A stretch of DNA of 64,000 nucleotides from CAVTJL01 sp963752325 (GTDB lineage Bacteria; Pseudomonadota; Alphaproteobacteria; Geminicoccales; Geminicoccaceae), in the NCBI GenBank assembly GCA_963752325.1, contig CAVVXU010000002.1, positions 62,001 to 126,000 of the forward strand, given 5' to 3'. Shown here in pieces: positions 54,982-63,906 of this stretch. A model generated the notes under the pieces. The model did not search any database. It was not told where the DNA came from and saw only the letters and a list, made by a program, of their open reading frames with translations. Position numbers and translations under genes: made by a program. Position 1 is the stretch's first letter. Every line of letters starts with the position of its first letter.

Positions 54982-54997
54982 GCTATCGGATGATAGC
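54982..54997. promoter_or_regulatory. Palindromic operator upstream of the antitoxin gene
   Basis: GCTATC-GGAT-GATAGC is a perfect six-base dyad with a four-base spacer, extendable to nine-base arms with one mismatch (AACGCTATC/GATAGCATT). It lies 24 bases before the antitoxin start at 54958, where FitA/VapB-type antitoxins bind with their toxin to repress their own operon. The site is AT-richer than its surroundings and may overlap the promoter. Confidence 0.6.
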
Positions 54998-55091
54998 ATT
55001 TGGGGTGGCCTGTTTCAAATCACGACTTCGACCCTCGATCCGCCTGCCCCTCAGGCGTGGCGCGATACATTCTCGACACCAGCTCCCTATC

Positions 55092-55208
55092 CTAGCTCGC
55101 CGACGCGGCGTCGAGACGCTGGACGGCCGCCGCGACAACCGCCTGGTTATCGGGGCTCCGCTGCCGCAGGTCGCATGTGACAAAAAAGAAGAGACGAATC
55201 TTCGGCAT
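55092..55208 (-). repeat. Left copy of an imperfect repeat, with a 38-codon open frame
   Basis: Positions 55143-55211 match 63907-63976 at roughly 80 percent by eye, in the same orientation. On the minus strand this copy opens a 38-codon frame from ATG 55208: PKIRLFFFVTCDLRQRSPDN, then QAVVAAAVQRLDAASAS and a stop at 55092. The other copy begins PNFRLLFF but is thrown out of frame by a seven-T run where this one has six. Whether the conserved unit is a small gene, its 5' remnant or a mobile repeat cannot be told here. The rest of the 54,998-55,283 gap shows nothing further. Confidence 0.45.
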
Positions 55209-55283
55209 GGCCCCTGCCGGCGTGCCCGCTCCTCCCGCGGGCGCGCCGGTCGTGCCGGGCTGTGTCTCGCCGCTCGCCGTCGG

Positions 55284-56033
55284 TCAGCCGGGGTTGGCGG
55301 CGCGCCAGGCCTGGTATTCCTCTTCCGCCTCGGCGCTCAGGGGATAGTATTTCCTAAGATCGCCGCCCTCGGCCAGGCGCTGGCGGGCGAATTCCTCCCA
55401 TTCGACGTGCTTGCCGGCGATCTCGACGAGCTGCTGCGCGAGGCCCGCCGGCACGAGCACCACGCCGTCGTCGTCCGCCACGATGATGTCGCCGGGGAAG
55501 ACGAGGACGTTGGCGCAGGCGATCGGCACGTTGACCGCGAAGGGGATGATGTTGGTCTGGGCGTGGTAGTTGGGCGTGACGTCCTTGACCCAGATGCCGA
55601 GGTCGAGCTCGGCCGCCTTGGCCGAGTCGCGGATGCAGCCGTCGATCACCACGCCCGCCCCGCCGCGGCCGGCGAAGAAGGTCAGCATCATCTCGCCGAA
55701 GATGCCGCTGCCGAGATCGCCGCGCGCATCGACCACCACGACGTCGCCCGGCTGGGTCGGGTAGAGCACATGGCGATGCAGCTGCCGCTCGGGATTGCCG
55801 TACTCGGCATCGCCGTAGATATCTTCCCGCTTGGGCATGCACTGGAGCGTGAGCGCGGGCCCGGCGACGGTGCGGCCGCGCTTCAGCGGCCGGGGCCCGC
55901 GGATCTGCGCATCGCGAATGCCGAGATGGTGGTTGAGCTCGCTGCTGAGCGTGGCCGAGCCGATCGCGGCCAGCGCATCCACGAGCGGGCGCGGCGGGCG
56001 CACGATGTCCTTTACCTCGACTGGGCTTTCCAA
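55284..56033 (-). CDS. RraA-like/HMG-aldolase family protein
   Basis: A 249-residue protein of the RraA/4-hydroxy-4-methyl-2-oxoglutarate aldolase family. Motifs: LAAIGSATLSSELNHHLGIR, VDARGDLGSGIFGEMMLTFF, GAGVVIDGCIRDSAKAAELD (the G.R.D substrate/Mg site) and FPGDIIVADDDGVVLVPAG. In a sugar-acid island it is more likely a lyase or decarboxylase on a keto acid than the RNase E regulator RraA. It is the last gene of the minus-strand transporter operon, after the permease genes, and reads through intact. Confidence 0.85.
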   Translation of the reverse strand: MESPVEVKDIVRPPRPLVDALAAIGSATLSSELNHHLGIRDAQIRGPRPLKRGRTVAGPALTLQCMPKREDIYGDAEYGNPERQLHRHVLYPTQPGDVVVVDARGDLGSGIFGEMMLTFFAGRGGAGVVIDGCIRDSAKAAELDLGIWVKDVTPNYHAQTNIIPFAVNVPIACANVLVFPGDIIVADDDGVVLVPAGLAQQLVEIAGKHVEWEEFARQRLAEGGDLRKYYPLSAEAEEEYQAWRAANPG

Positions 56034-56092
56034 GGTTGACCTCCTTTATCCGATCATGAGGACGGGGGCGTTCGCTTCCCGTGCCCGCCCGC

Positions 56093-56974
56093 TCAGCCCC
56101 GCACCGCGCCGGTGACGAGGCCCTTCATCAAGAGCCCCTGGGCGAACCAGACGAAGATCAGCGTCGGGATCACCATCAGCACGCCCGCCGCCGACATGGC
56201 GCCCCAGTCGATGCCGTATTGCGAGACGAAGTTCGTCAGGCCCACGGGCAGCGTCTGGGCCGCCGGGCTCGAGGTCAGCGTGAGCGCCAGCAGCAGGTCG
56301 TTCCAGGTGAAGAGGAAGGTGATCACGGCGCTGGCCCCGATGCCGGGCGCTATCAGCGGCGTCACGATCTGGATCAGGGTGCGGCAGCGTGCCGGCGCCG
56401 TCGATCTGGGCCGCTTCCTCCATCTCCTTGGGCACGTCCTGGATGAAGCCGATCAGGAGCCAGATCGCCACCGGCAGCTTGGCCGCGGTGTGCGCTATGA
56501 CCAGCGCCCATTTGGAATCGAGCATCCCGAAGCTCGCGAAGACGGCGAAGAGCGGGATCGCCAGGGCTATCACCGGGATCATGCGCATGATCAGCAGGAG
56601 GCCGATGATGACCTTGAACCCGGGCAGCCGGAAGCGCGAGATGGCATAGGCGCAAGGCACCGACAGCAGGGTGACGAAGACCACGGTGGCGAGCGAGACC
56701 ACCACCGTGTTCCAGAGATAGTCCACCGTGTCGTAGTCGACGAAGACGTGCTTGTACTGGATCCAGGTCATCGTCTTCGGGATGATGCGGGCCGGCACCG
56801 CGAAGATGTCGGGCGTGGTCCTGAGCGAGGTCAGGAACAGCCAGACGCAGCGGGAAGACCGTCAGCGCGATCGTGAAGAAGAGCGCGCGCATAGCGGGCG
56901 ACCAGCCCCGCCGTCACCGGACGCCGCCGCATCGGCGGCGCGACGAGCGTCCGCGTCATGGCCCGGGCGCTCAC
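56093..56974 (-). pseudogene. Sugar ABC permease, MalG type, several frame breaks as read
   Basis: Second permease of a carbohydrate importer. Pieces in order: TRTLVAPPMRRRPVTAGLVA (from GTG 56974 or ATG 56959), MRALFFTIALTVFPL after ~56880, PARIIPKTMTWIQYKHVFVD and YAISRFRLPGFKVIIGLLLI after ~56820, the coupling motif EEAAQIDGAGT, then after ~56385 VTPLIAPGIGASAVITFLFT, WNDLLLALTLTSS and a C-terminus LLMKGLVTGAVRG stopping at 56093. All expected MalG parts are there in sequence, about 293 residues. Three indels interrupt it. The start overlaps the stop of the first permease. Confidence 0.8.
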
Positions 56975-57902
56975 AGTGCCCTCCTTCGTGCCATGAGGCG
57001 CGGCACGCCGTAGAGGGCTGCCAGCAGCGAGCAGCGAGAGGGCGAGCGCGATATAGGAGACGGCCGCCGCATGGCCGAAGTCGACGCCCTGGAAGGCCAG
57101 CAGATAGGCATAGACGGTGATGCAGGCTCGTGGCACCGCCCGGGCCGCCCTGGGTCATCAGCCAGACCACGTCGAAGGTCCGGAAGGTGTCGATGATCCG
57201 CAGCATCAGCGCGATCATGATGATCGGGCGCATGAGCGGCAGGATGATCGTCCAGAAGATCGTCCCAGGCGGAGGCGCCGTCGATCGCCGCGGCCTCGAT
57301 CGGCTCCTGCGGGATCGACTGGAGGCCGGCCAGGAACAGCAGCACCATCAGCGGCGTGTTCTGCCAGATGTCGGCGATGATCACGGAGGCCAGCGCCCAG
57401 CTCGGATCGGAGAGCCAGGGCGCCGCCGGCAGATGCAGATCCCGCAGGATGCGTATCGACGAGCCCGTATTGGGCGTTGAAGAGCCAGCGGAAGTTCAGG
57501 CCCACGACGGCCGGCGCGATCATCGGCGGCACCAGCAGCAGGGTGCGCGCGAGGCGCAGGCCGCGCAGCCTGCTGTTCACGAGGACGGCGATCGCCATCC
57601 CGGCCGAGACCTCGACCGCGATCGACACGGCGCTGAAGATGATCTGGTTGCGCAGCGCCTGGTTGAACTGGAAGCTCGAGAATGTGTCGCGTATAGTTCT
57701 GCAGGCCGAGGAAGGGGGGATCGGCGGATTGAGATCCCACGAATAGAAGCTCATCACGAAAGAATGGGCGAGCGGATAGATGAGGATCGGCGATCATGAC
57801 GATGAAGGCCGGGCCGGCGAGGAGGTAGCCTTTCTGCCAGGTGTAGGCCAGCGGCGAGCTCCGCCGCCGGCCCACTGCAGCCTGTTCGGAGGCGACCGCC
57901 AT
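56971..57902 (-). pseudogene. Sugar ABC permease, MalF/UgpA type, many frame breaks as read
   Basis: First permease of the importer, ~310 residues if corrected. Recognisable parts: SPLAYTWQKGYLLAGPAFIV (start 57902); ILIYPLAHSFVMSFYSWDLN after a break near 57793; FSSFQFNQALRNQIIFSAVS and VNSRLRGLRLARTLLLVPPM; APAVVGLNFRWLFNAQYGLV; VIIADIWQNTPLMVLLFLAG and PQEPIEAAAIDGASAW (coupling loop); LMRPIIMIALMLRIIDTFRT with LMTQGGPGGATSL; ITVYAYLLAFQGVDFGHAAA; and the end LYGVPRLMARRRAL. About seven single-base shifts separate these, the densest cluster in the window. The order is complete, which fits sequence error better than old decay. Confidence 0.78.
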
Positions 57903-57903
57903 C

Positions 57904-59190
57904 CTACTTGTACGCCCCCGCGCGGGTCATGATCTGCGAGCGCCTGGGCCGCCGCCTGGTTGAGCGAATCCGCCGGCGACATCTGGTTGCTGAAGCGCCC
58001 GCTCGATGGCGCCGTACATCATCGTGCAGACCTTCGAGAAGCCCGGCAGCTTCGGCCATTCCTTGCCGTTGGCGATGGTCGGTCTCGAGCCCCTTCAGCC
58101 ATTCGGCCTTGGCCCCCGTCGCCGCGTCGGTCACCTGCTTCGCGATCGACAGGCGGCTGGGGAAGTTGGTGAACTCGTCGAAGGCGAGCTTCTGCGCTCC
58201 GGGGCTCACCGTGTACTTGATGAACTCGACCGCGGCGTCCTTCTTGTCGGAGTAGCTGTTGAGCGCCATGGCATGCGAGATCGCGCAGGAGATCGCCTTC
58301 TTGTTGCGGACGTAGGGTGCCGTCGCCCCATTTGCCGACGATCTTCGAGGTGTCCGGGCTCGACAGCGTGGCGAAGGCGCCCGGCCAGTCGAAGGTGGTA
58401 TAGACGGCGCCGGAGGAGAACTCGGTCGAGTTCTCGTTCCACTGGTAGCTCACCGCGTCGGGCGGGGTGACTTTGTATTTCTGGATCAGGTCGTGATAGA
58501 AGGTCAGTGCCTTGATGCCTGCTGCCGAGTTGAACGACGGGCTTGCCCTTGTCGTCCACCCAGTCACCGCCGGCCTGCCACAGATAGTCCGAGAAGGTCC
58601 GCTGCGCCGGATCGCCCTGCCCCGGCACGACGAGACCATAGTGGCCGTTGCCGGTGATCTTCTCGGTGATTGGCAACGAGATCGTCCCACGTCACCGCCG
58701 CCTTCAGGCCATGCTCGCCATAGACGTCGGTGCGATAGAACTGGGTCCGCGCGTCGATGTTGCGCGGAATGGCGGCGAGGTGCCCGGTCTTCGGGTCGGT
58801 CAGGTACTTCAGCGAGACCGGGTAGAAATCGGCCAGCTCGCTTTCCGTGAAGTAGCTGTTCAGCGGCGCGAAATAGTGGAAGAAGGCGTCGATCAGCGCC
58901 GTGTGGGTGCTGTAGACGTCATACTGCGCGCTGCGGGCGGCGCCCAGCGTGACCTCCTTCGAGGTCATCGGCGTGAACTGCAGCAGGTCGTACTTGACCT
59001 TGATGCCCGACTTCGCGGTGAAGTCCGCGCAGATCTTCTCCCAGTATTTCGGGTAGAGCTGGCCGCCGGTGATCAGCAGCGCACGGATTTCCTTGCTGGC
59101 CGCCCTGGCAACGTAGGGGACGGCCGTTGCGGCCGCCGCCAGGGCAGCCGTGCCCCCCAGGAGGCGGCGCCGCGACAGTTTCTCTGACAT
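57904..59190 (-). pseudogene. Sugar ABC solute-binding protein (SBP family 1), frame breaks as read
   Basis: Periplasmic receptor of the importer. The N-terminus has a twin-arginine signal (SEKLSRRRLLGGTAALAAAA, TAVPYVARA), then KEIRALLITGGQLYPKYWEK and YDVYSTHTALIDAFFHYFAP. Breaks near 58671, 58536, 58335, 58080 and 57945 separate ITGNGHYGLVVPGQGDPAQR, AAGIKALTFYHDLIQKYKVT, GAVYTTFDWPGAFATLSSPD, NKKAISCAISHAMALNSYSD and FDEFTNFPSRLSIAKQVTDA. It ends QIMTRAGAYK at 57904. Corrected length is about 427 residues, normal for the family. It is the promoter-proximal gene of the operon; the stop is one base before the MalF-type start. Confidence 0.82.
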
Positions 59191-59408
59191 CTCTCAGATC
59201 CTCCCTTCTACTGATTTCCGCTCGGAAGTCCGTGGCTTTCGCGGGCGAGCCACTGGTCTCCCCTTGTCCGTGCTGGCCGCCGGCCAGGACAGCGGGCGGC
59301 ACTCTCCGCGGGGTCGCCAGCGGTTCCGCGACGTCCAGGCATCGACCCTCCCCACGTCCTCAAGGCCCTCTCTGGCCCTAGGGCGCCGCCTCACTCTTAT
59401 GCTTATCG

Positions 59409-59423
59409 ACTTGTCCGATAAGT
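59409..59423. promoter_or_regulatory. GntR-type operator, site 1
   Basis: ACTTGTCCGATAAGT is a 15-base near-perfect palindrome (ACTTRTC-N-GAYAAGT). Matching sites occur at 61437-61451 and 61561-61575, and it is followed by the same TATATG found next to those sites. It lies between the binding-protein gene (start 59190, leftward) and the GntR gene (start 59654), the expected place for a regulator controlling both. The rest of the 463-base gap contains a decayed duplicate of the regulator leader (see findings) and no other gene. Confidence 0.65.
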
Positions 59424-59653
59424 ATATGCTACGACGTGAGACATGAAAGTCAAGCTGCAGACTTCCGCGAAACCGGTGATGGGGAATGCCGGCGCGCAGG
59501 GTCGCGGGCGGGTCCCCGGATGGCGGGCTCGGCCTCCCGAAGCGGAACGTCCCGGCCGCTCTCCCCAACGGCGATGGCTAGCCATGGGGCTAGCCCGACG
59601 GGGACGTGCTCCGCTTGTCGACTTGTAGGAGAAGACCGGATAGATGGCGTGAC

Positions 59654-60388
59654 ATGGAAGTAAAGCTTCGCACCCTGCCTACCCAGGTCGCCGGCGTCCT
59701 CGCGAGGCGGATCGCCCAGCGCGAGTTCGCGGACGGGTTGGCGCCCTCGGAACAGCAGATCGCGGTCGAGTTCGGCGTGTCGCGGGCGGTGGCGCGCGAG
59801 GCGCTGAAGATTCTGGCATCGCTCGACATCGTCGACATCGCCCAGGGCCGCCGGGTGACGATCCGGCCGGAGGCGGAGTGGGACTATCTGAGCCCGCTCA
59901 TCATCGACTGGCTTCCGCCCGACCAGATCCGCCAGCTCTTCCACGAGCTGCACGCGGCCCGGCTCATCTTCGAGCCGGCGATCGCGGCGGAGGCGGCGAA
60001 GACGCTTTCGGAGGAAAATCTCGCGACGCTCGGCCGCCTGCTGGCCGAGATGGACGGGCAGACGGATTCCACCGCCTATCTGGAGCTCGACCTCGATTTC
60101 CACCTCGAGATCTGCCGGGCCACCAACAACCGCATCCTGGACCGCTTCATGTACTCCAGCCGCTGGTGGCAACATGCGAGCCGGCGGATCAGCAATCGTC
60201 CCCCGCTCGCCCTGCCCAAAGCGACCCTGCAGCACCGCGCCATCTACGACGCGCTGGCAGCGCGCGATCCGGCGCGCGCGGAGCAGGCGATGCGGGCCCA
60301 CCTGATGACGAACAGCATGCCGAGGCTCATCGACCAGGAGGAAGACGGCGGCCGACCGCCGCCGTCCCACCCTGTAGCGGCCGGCTAG
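59654..60388 (+). CDS. GntR-family (FadR subgroup) transcription regulator
   Basis: A 244-residue regulator. The winged helix (about 8-75) reads VAGVLARRIAQREFADGLAP and IAVEFGVSRAVAREALKILA, LDIVDIAQGRRVTIRP; the FCD ligand domain follows (FHELHAARLIFEPAIAAEAA, LELDLDFHLEICRATNNRIL, with the metal-binding D-H-H type residues), and QHRAIYDALAARDPARAEQA closes the domain. Such regulators release DNA on binding sugar acids such as gluconate or uronate derivatives. It lies between the divergent transporter operon and the aldo-keto reductase, overlapping the latter's 3' end by four bases. Confidence 0.9.
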   Translation: MEVKLRTLPTQVAGVLARRIAQREFADGLAPSEQQIAVEFGVSRAVAREALKILASLDIVDIAQGRRVTIRPEAEWDYLSPLIIDWLPPDQIRQLFHELHAARLIFEPAIAAEAAKTLSEENLATLGRLLAEMDGQTDSTAYLELDLDFHLEICRATNNRILDRFMYSSRWWQHASRRISNRPPLALPKATLQHRAIYDALAARDPARAEQAMRAHLMTNSMPRLIDQEEDGGRPPPSHPVAAG

Positions 60389-61368
60389 CGCGCGGCAGCC
60401 TTGGCTTCCCGCTGCTTCGCCCAATAGCCAAACATGTCGCCCTTGTCGGCGATCTCGGCCCAGACCGGCGCCGTGAGCGCGTCGATCGCCGCCACGTCCT
60501 CGCTTGAGAGCGTCCAGCCGGTGGCGCCGGCGTTCTCGTCCATCTCCTTCACCGTGCGGGCGCCGAGCAGCGGCGAGCTGACGCCCGGCCGGCTGGTCAG
60601 CCACTGGATCGCGAGCTGCGGGACGGTCTTGCCGTACCTGGCCGCGATCGGGCGCAGCCCCTCGACCGCCGCCAGCGCGCGCTCGTAGATCCCGGGCTGG
60701 AACAGCACCGTGGTGCGCCGCTCGTCGCCCTCGACGAACACCGTGTCCGGCCGCAGCGTGCCGGTCAGCAGGCCTTGCGCCAGGCCGCTGTAGGGCATGA
60801 CGCCGATGTCGTGCTGCCGGCAATAGGGCAGCGTCTCGGCCTCCACCTCGCGCCAGAGCGCGTTGTAGGGCGGCTGGAGCACGTCGATCCGGCCGTACTC
60901 GCCGGCCTTGGTCATCTCGGCCGGCGTGAAGTTGGACACGCCCACGGCGCTGATCTTGCCCGCCGCGCGCAGCTTCTCCATCGCCTCCATCGTCGGCCCG
61001 ATCGGCGTGTCGGGATTGGGCCAGTGGATGAAGTAGACGTCGATGTGGTCGGTCTGCAAGCGGCGGAGCGATCCCTCGAAGGCCTCCACCAGATCCGGCG
61101 GCGCCAGATGGCTCGGCCCCACCTTCGAGGCGATGACGGCGCGGTCGCGCCGGTCATGAAGCGCCTTGCCGACGACCTCCTCGGCGTGGCCCTTGCCATA
61201 GACCTCGGCCGTGTCAACGAGCGTCACCCCGAGCTCCAGCGCACGATGGATGACGCGGATCGATTCGGCATCGTCCGCGGCACCCCAGAAGGCACCGGAC
61301 ATGCCCCAGGTGCCCAGCCCGATCTCGGACACGCGGACGGGCGAAGCGCCCAGACGGCGGTGTTGCAT
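60385..61368 (-). CDS. Aldo/keto reductase
   Basis: A 327-residue NADPH-dependent aldo/keto reductase. The catalytic tetrad regions are visible: LVDTAEVYGKGHAEEVVG (Asp, Tyr), AVIASKVG (Lys), DVYFIHWPNPDTPIG (His). The cofactor end reads PLLGARTVKEMDENAGATGW. ATG 61368 with GGAGGACGTC upstream is preferred over an earlier in-frame start. In this island it may reduce or oxidise a sugar or aldonate. It converges with the GntR gene and diverges from the dehydratase gene across a region with two operator sites. Confidence 0.9.
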   Translation of the reverse strand: MQHRRLGASPVRVSEIGLGTWGMSGAFWGAADDAESIRVIHRALELGVTLVDTAEVYGKGHAEEVVGKALHDRRDRAVIASKVGPSHLAPPDLVEAFEGSLRRLQTDHIDVYFIHWPNPDTPIGPTMEAMEKLRAAGKISAVGVSNFTPAEMTKAGEYGRIDVLQPPYNALWREVEAETLPYCRQHDIGVMPYSGLAQGLLTGTLRPDTVFVEGDERRTTVLFQPGIYERALAAVEGLRPIAARYGKTVPQLAIQWLTSRPGVSSPLLGARTVKEMDENAGATGWTLSSEDVAAIDALTAPVWAEIADKGDMFGYWAKQREAKAAAR

Positions 61369-61429
61369 GACGTCCTCCCTTCGTCGGTCGCCCTCCAACC
61401 GACGCCCCGACTGGACAGCACTCTAGCCA

Positions 61430-61575
61430 CTCATATACTCATCTGACAAGCTGATAAGAGCGAGCCTGCGGGGACGAATTGGGCCTCGGCGCCGCCCTGG
61501 AGGGTCCTGTCGAAAGCTTGCGCCGCGAAAGCTCTTACCTTCCTATTTATCATCTCATATACTCATCTGACAAGT
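61430..61575. promoter_or_regulatory. Two GntR-type operators within a 21-base direct repeat
   Basis: ACTCATCTGACAAGC (61437-61451) and ACTCATCTGACAAGT (61561-61575) are reverse-orientation versions of the operator at 59409. Each lies in an identical 21-base segment (61430-61450 and 61554-61574) that begins CTCATAT. The two are 124 bases apart in the divergent control region of the aldo-keto reductase (start 61368) and the dehydratase (start 61645), one close to each gene, so each probably controls one promoter. This links these genes to the GntR regulator at 59654. Confidence 0.65.
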
Positions 61576-61644
61576 TGGGAGCCGACGGGCGAGCGGGAAA
61601 GAGCAAGAGGCTGCCGCCGGCACGGGGAGACCAAGGGAAGACCC

Positions 61645-62803
61645 ATGAAGATCACCGACATAAAGACTGCCGTCGTCGCCTATCACGGCAAGGCGACCCT
61701 GGTGCGAATCGACACCGACGAGGGGCTGACCGGCTACGGGGAGGCCAATCCGGATGCCGGTGCAGCGGCGATCGTCGGGCTGATCTCGGAGCTCAAGGGA
61801 GAGCTGATCGGCGAGGATCCCCGCAACGTCGAGTATTGCTGGGAGAAGGTGCGGCGGCGGCACGTGTTCTCCGGCGCGCAGGGCGGCGTCTTCCTGATCG
61901 CGCTCACCGGGCTCGAGATGGCGCTCTGGGATCTGGCCGCCAAGGCGGCCGGCCAGCCGCTCTACCGGATGTTCGGCGGCAAGTTCCGCGACCGCATCCG
62001 CCTCTATGCAGACTGCGGCGACGGCGATGACGCCTCGGGCTCGCCAGAGGGCTGTGCCGCGCGGGCGAAGCGGATGGTGGCGGAGGGCTTCACGGCGGTG
62101 AAGTTCGACATCGACGACCTGCGCCACCCGGCAAAGTTCGACCGGATGAACCATACCGCGAACGCCGCGGAAATCCGCACCATGGTGGAGCGGGTGGCCG
62201 CCGCGCGCGAGGCGATCGGGCCCGACATCGACCTCTGCATCGACCTGCATGCGCGCTACGACGTGCCGAGCGCCTGCCGCATCGCCTGGGAGCTCGAGCC
62301 CTTCAAGCTGCTCTGGCTCGAGGAGCCGATCCCGGCCGAGAACGTGGAGGCCCTCCGTCAGCTCCGCTCGCGCAGCCGGATCCCGATCTGCGTCGGCGAG
62401 AATCTCTACCTGCGCTGGGGCTTCCGGGAGCTGTTCGAGCAGCAGGGTGCGGATGTGGTGATGCCGGACGTGCCCAAATGCGGCGGGCTCTCCGAGAGCC
62501 GCAAGATCGCGCACTATGCCGAGACCCACTACATCCCCTTCGCCCCGCACCTCGTCTCCACGCCGCTCGGCACCATGGCGACCTGCCATGTCTGCGCCTC
62601 GGTGCCGAACTTCCTCGTCCTCGAATGGCATGCGCTGGAGGAGCGTGAGGCCTGGGACAGCTACGTCCGCGCACCCGACGGCTCCGGCTCGATCGTGAAG
62701 GATGGCCACATAGCGCTGCCGGACGCGCCCGGGCATCGGCGTCGAGCTCGATATGGACGGCGTCCGGCGCCATGCCGTTGCGGGCTACGGCATCTTCGAG
62801 TGA
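61645..62803 (+). CDS. Enolase-superfamily sugar-acid dehydratase (mandelate racemase group), frameshifted near its 3' end
   Basis: A member of the mandelate racemase/muconate lactonising family, about 385 residues. The metal ligands are Asp200 (LCIDLHARYD), Glu226 (LLWLEEPIPAEN) and Glu252 (PICVGENLYLRW), with the normal 26-residue spacing. FAPHLVSTPLGTMATCHVCA supplies the His of the acid-base machinery, and a Lys lies in AVKFDID. Near 62733 one extra base diverts the frame; the correct reading is IGVELDMDGVRRHAVAGYGI, ending at 62803. In this context it would dehydrate an aldonate or related sugar acid; galactonate- or gluconate-type substrates cannot be separated from sequence alone. Confidence 0.87.
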
Positions 62804-62893
62804 GGCGCAGCGCCGGCCGCAGCCGGTGATCCGGCATCATCCGGCCGCCGTCACACGCGCATGGCGGCCGGACGCGCATCAGGGGAGCAGGCC

Positions 62894-63793
62894 ATGGGCA
62901 AGCGCATCATCTTCACGGGCGGCAGCGGCAAGATCGGCCGCCACGCCATCCCCTATCTGCTGGCACAGGGCGACGAGGTGCTGAACATCGACCTAGCCCC
63001 GCTCGACGTGCCGGGTGTGACGACGATCGACGCCGACCTCGCGGATGCCGGCCAAGCGTTCAACGCGCTCACGCTTCACTTCGGCTTCGACGAATACAAG
63101 GCCGGCAAGGGCCGGGCGCCGGTCGATGCCGTGGTCCATTTCGCCGCCATCCCGCGGATCCTGATGAAGCCCGACAACACGATGTTCCAGGCCAACGTCA
63201 TGGCCACCTACAACGTCATCGAGGCCGCGACGAAGCTCGGCATCCGCAAGATCGTGCTGGCCTCGAGCGAGACCACCTACGGCATCTGCTTCGCCGAGGG
63301 GAACCGCGACTTCGCCTCCTTCCCGGTCGAGGAGGATCACGACATCGATCCCACCGACAGCTATGGCCTGTCCAAGGTGGTGGGCGAGAAGATCGCGCGC
63401 TCCTTCGCCTCGCGCACTGGCGCGGACATCTACGCCCTGCGCATCGGCGGCGTGATCGAGCCCGCCGACTACGAGACCCGGTTTCCGGGCTTCCTAGCCG
63501 ACCCCGCCGCCCGCCGGCGCGACGGCTGGACCTACATGGACGCGCGCGACCTGGGCCAGATCATTCATCGCTGCGTGCTCACGGACGGGCTGGGCTTCCA
63601 GGTCTTCAACGCGGTGAACGACGAGATCATCGCGCATGAGCCGACCGCGGACTTTCTGGCCCGAAACGCGTCCGGCATCCCGATCACACGCGAGATGGGC
63701 CGGTTCGAGGGGCCGCTGTCGAACCGCAAGGCAAAGGAGATCCTGGGCTTCCGCGAGGAGCACAACTGGCGCAAGTACGTCCGGGCGGTTTAG
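62894..63793 (+). CDS. NAD-dependent epimerase/dehydratase-family oxidoreductase
   Basis: A 299-residue extended short-chain dehydrogenase. KRIIFTGGSGKIGRHAIPYL gives the TGxxGxxG nucleotide site at the N-terminus, VVHFAAIPRILMKPDN follows, and the catalytic pair is YGLSK with SSETTYGI upstream. ATG 62894, preceded by AGGGGAG, puts the Rossmann motif at the normal position; a further ATG at 62861 would add 11 residues. The family includes uronate dehydrogenases, which oxidise uronic acids to aldaric lactones and would suit this sugar-acid island. It ends the plus-strand pair with the dehydratase. Confidence 0.88.
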   Translation: MGKRIIFTGGSGKIGRHAIPYLLAQGDEVLNIDLAPLDVPGVTTIDADLADAGQAFNALTLHFGFDEYKAGKGRAPVDAVVHFAAIPRILMKPDNTMFQANVMATYNVIEAATKLGIRKIVLASSETTYGICFAEGNRDFASFPVEEDHDIDPTDSYGLSKVVGEKIARSFASRTGADIYALRIGGVIEPADYETRFPGFLADPAARRRDGWTYMDARDLGQIIHRCVLTDGLGFQVFNAVNDEIIAHEPTADFLARNASGIPITREMGRFEGPLSNRKAKEILGFREEHNWRKYVRAV

Positions 63794-63906
63794 GTGCGAC
63801 GGGCGGCCCAGGCAGGTGGGAACGCCCGGTGGGGGCACGGATCGGCGCTGAGTGCGGGGGCTCCAGGAGGCTGAGCTTCCGCCGTGCCATCCTTGCGCCT
63901 GGCCTC

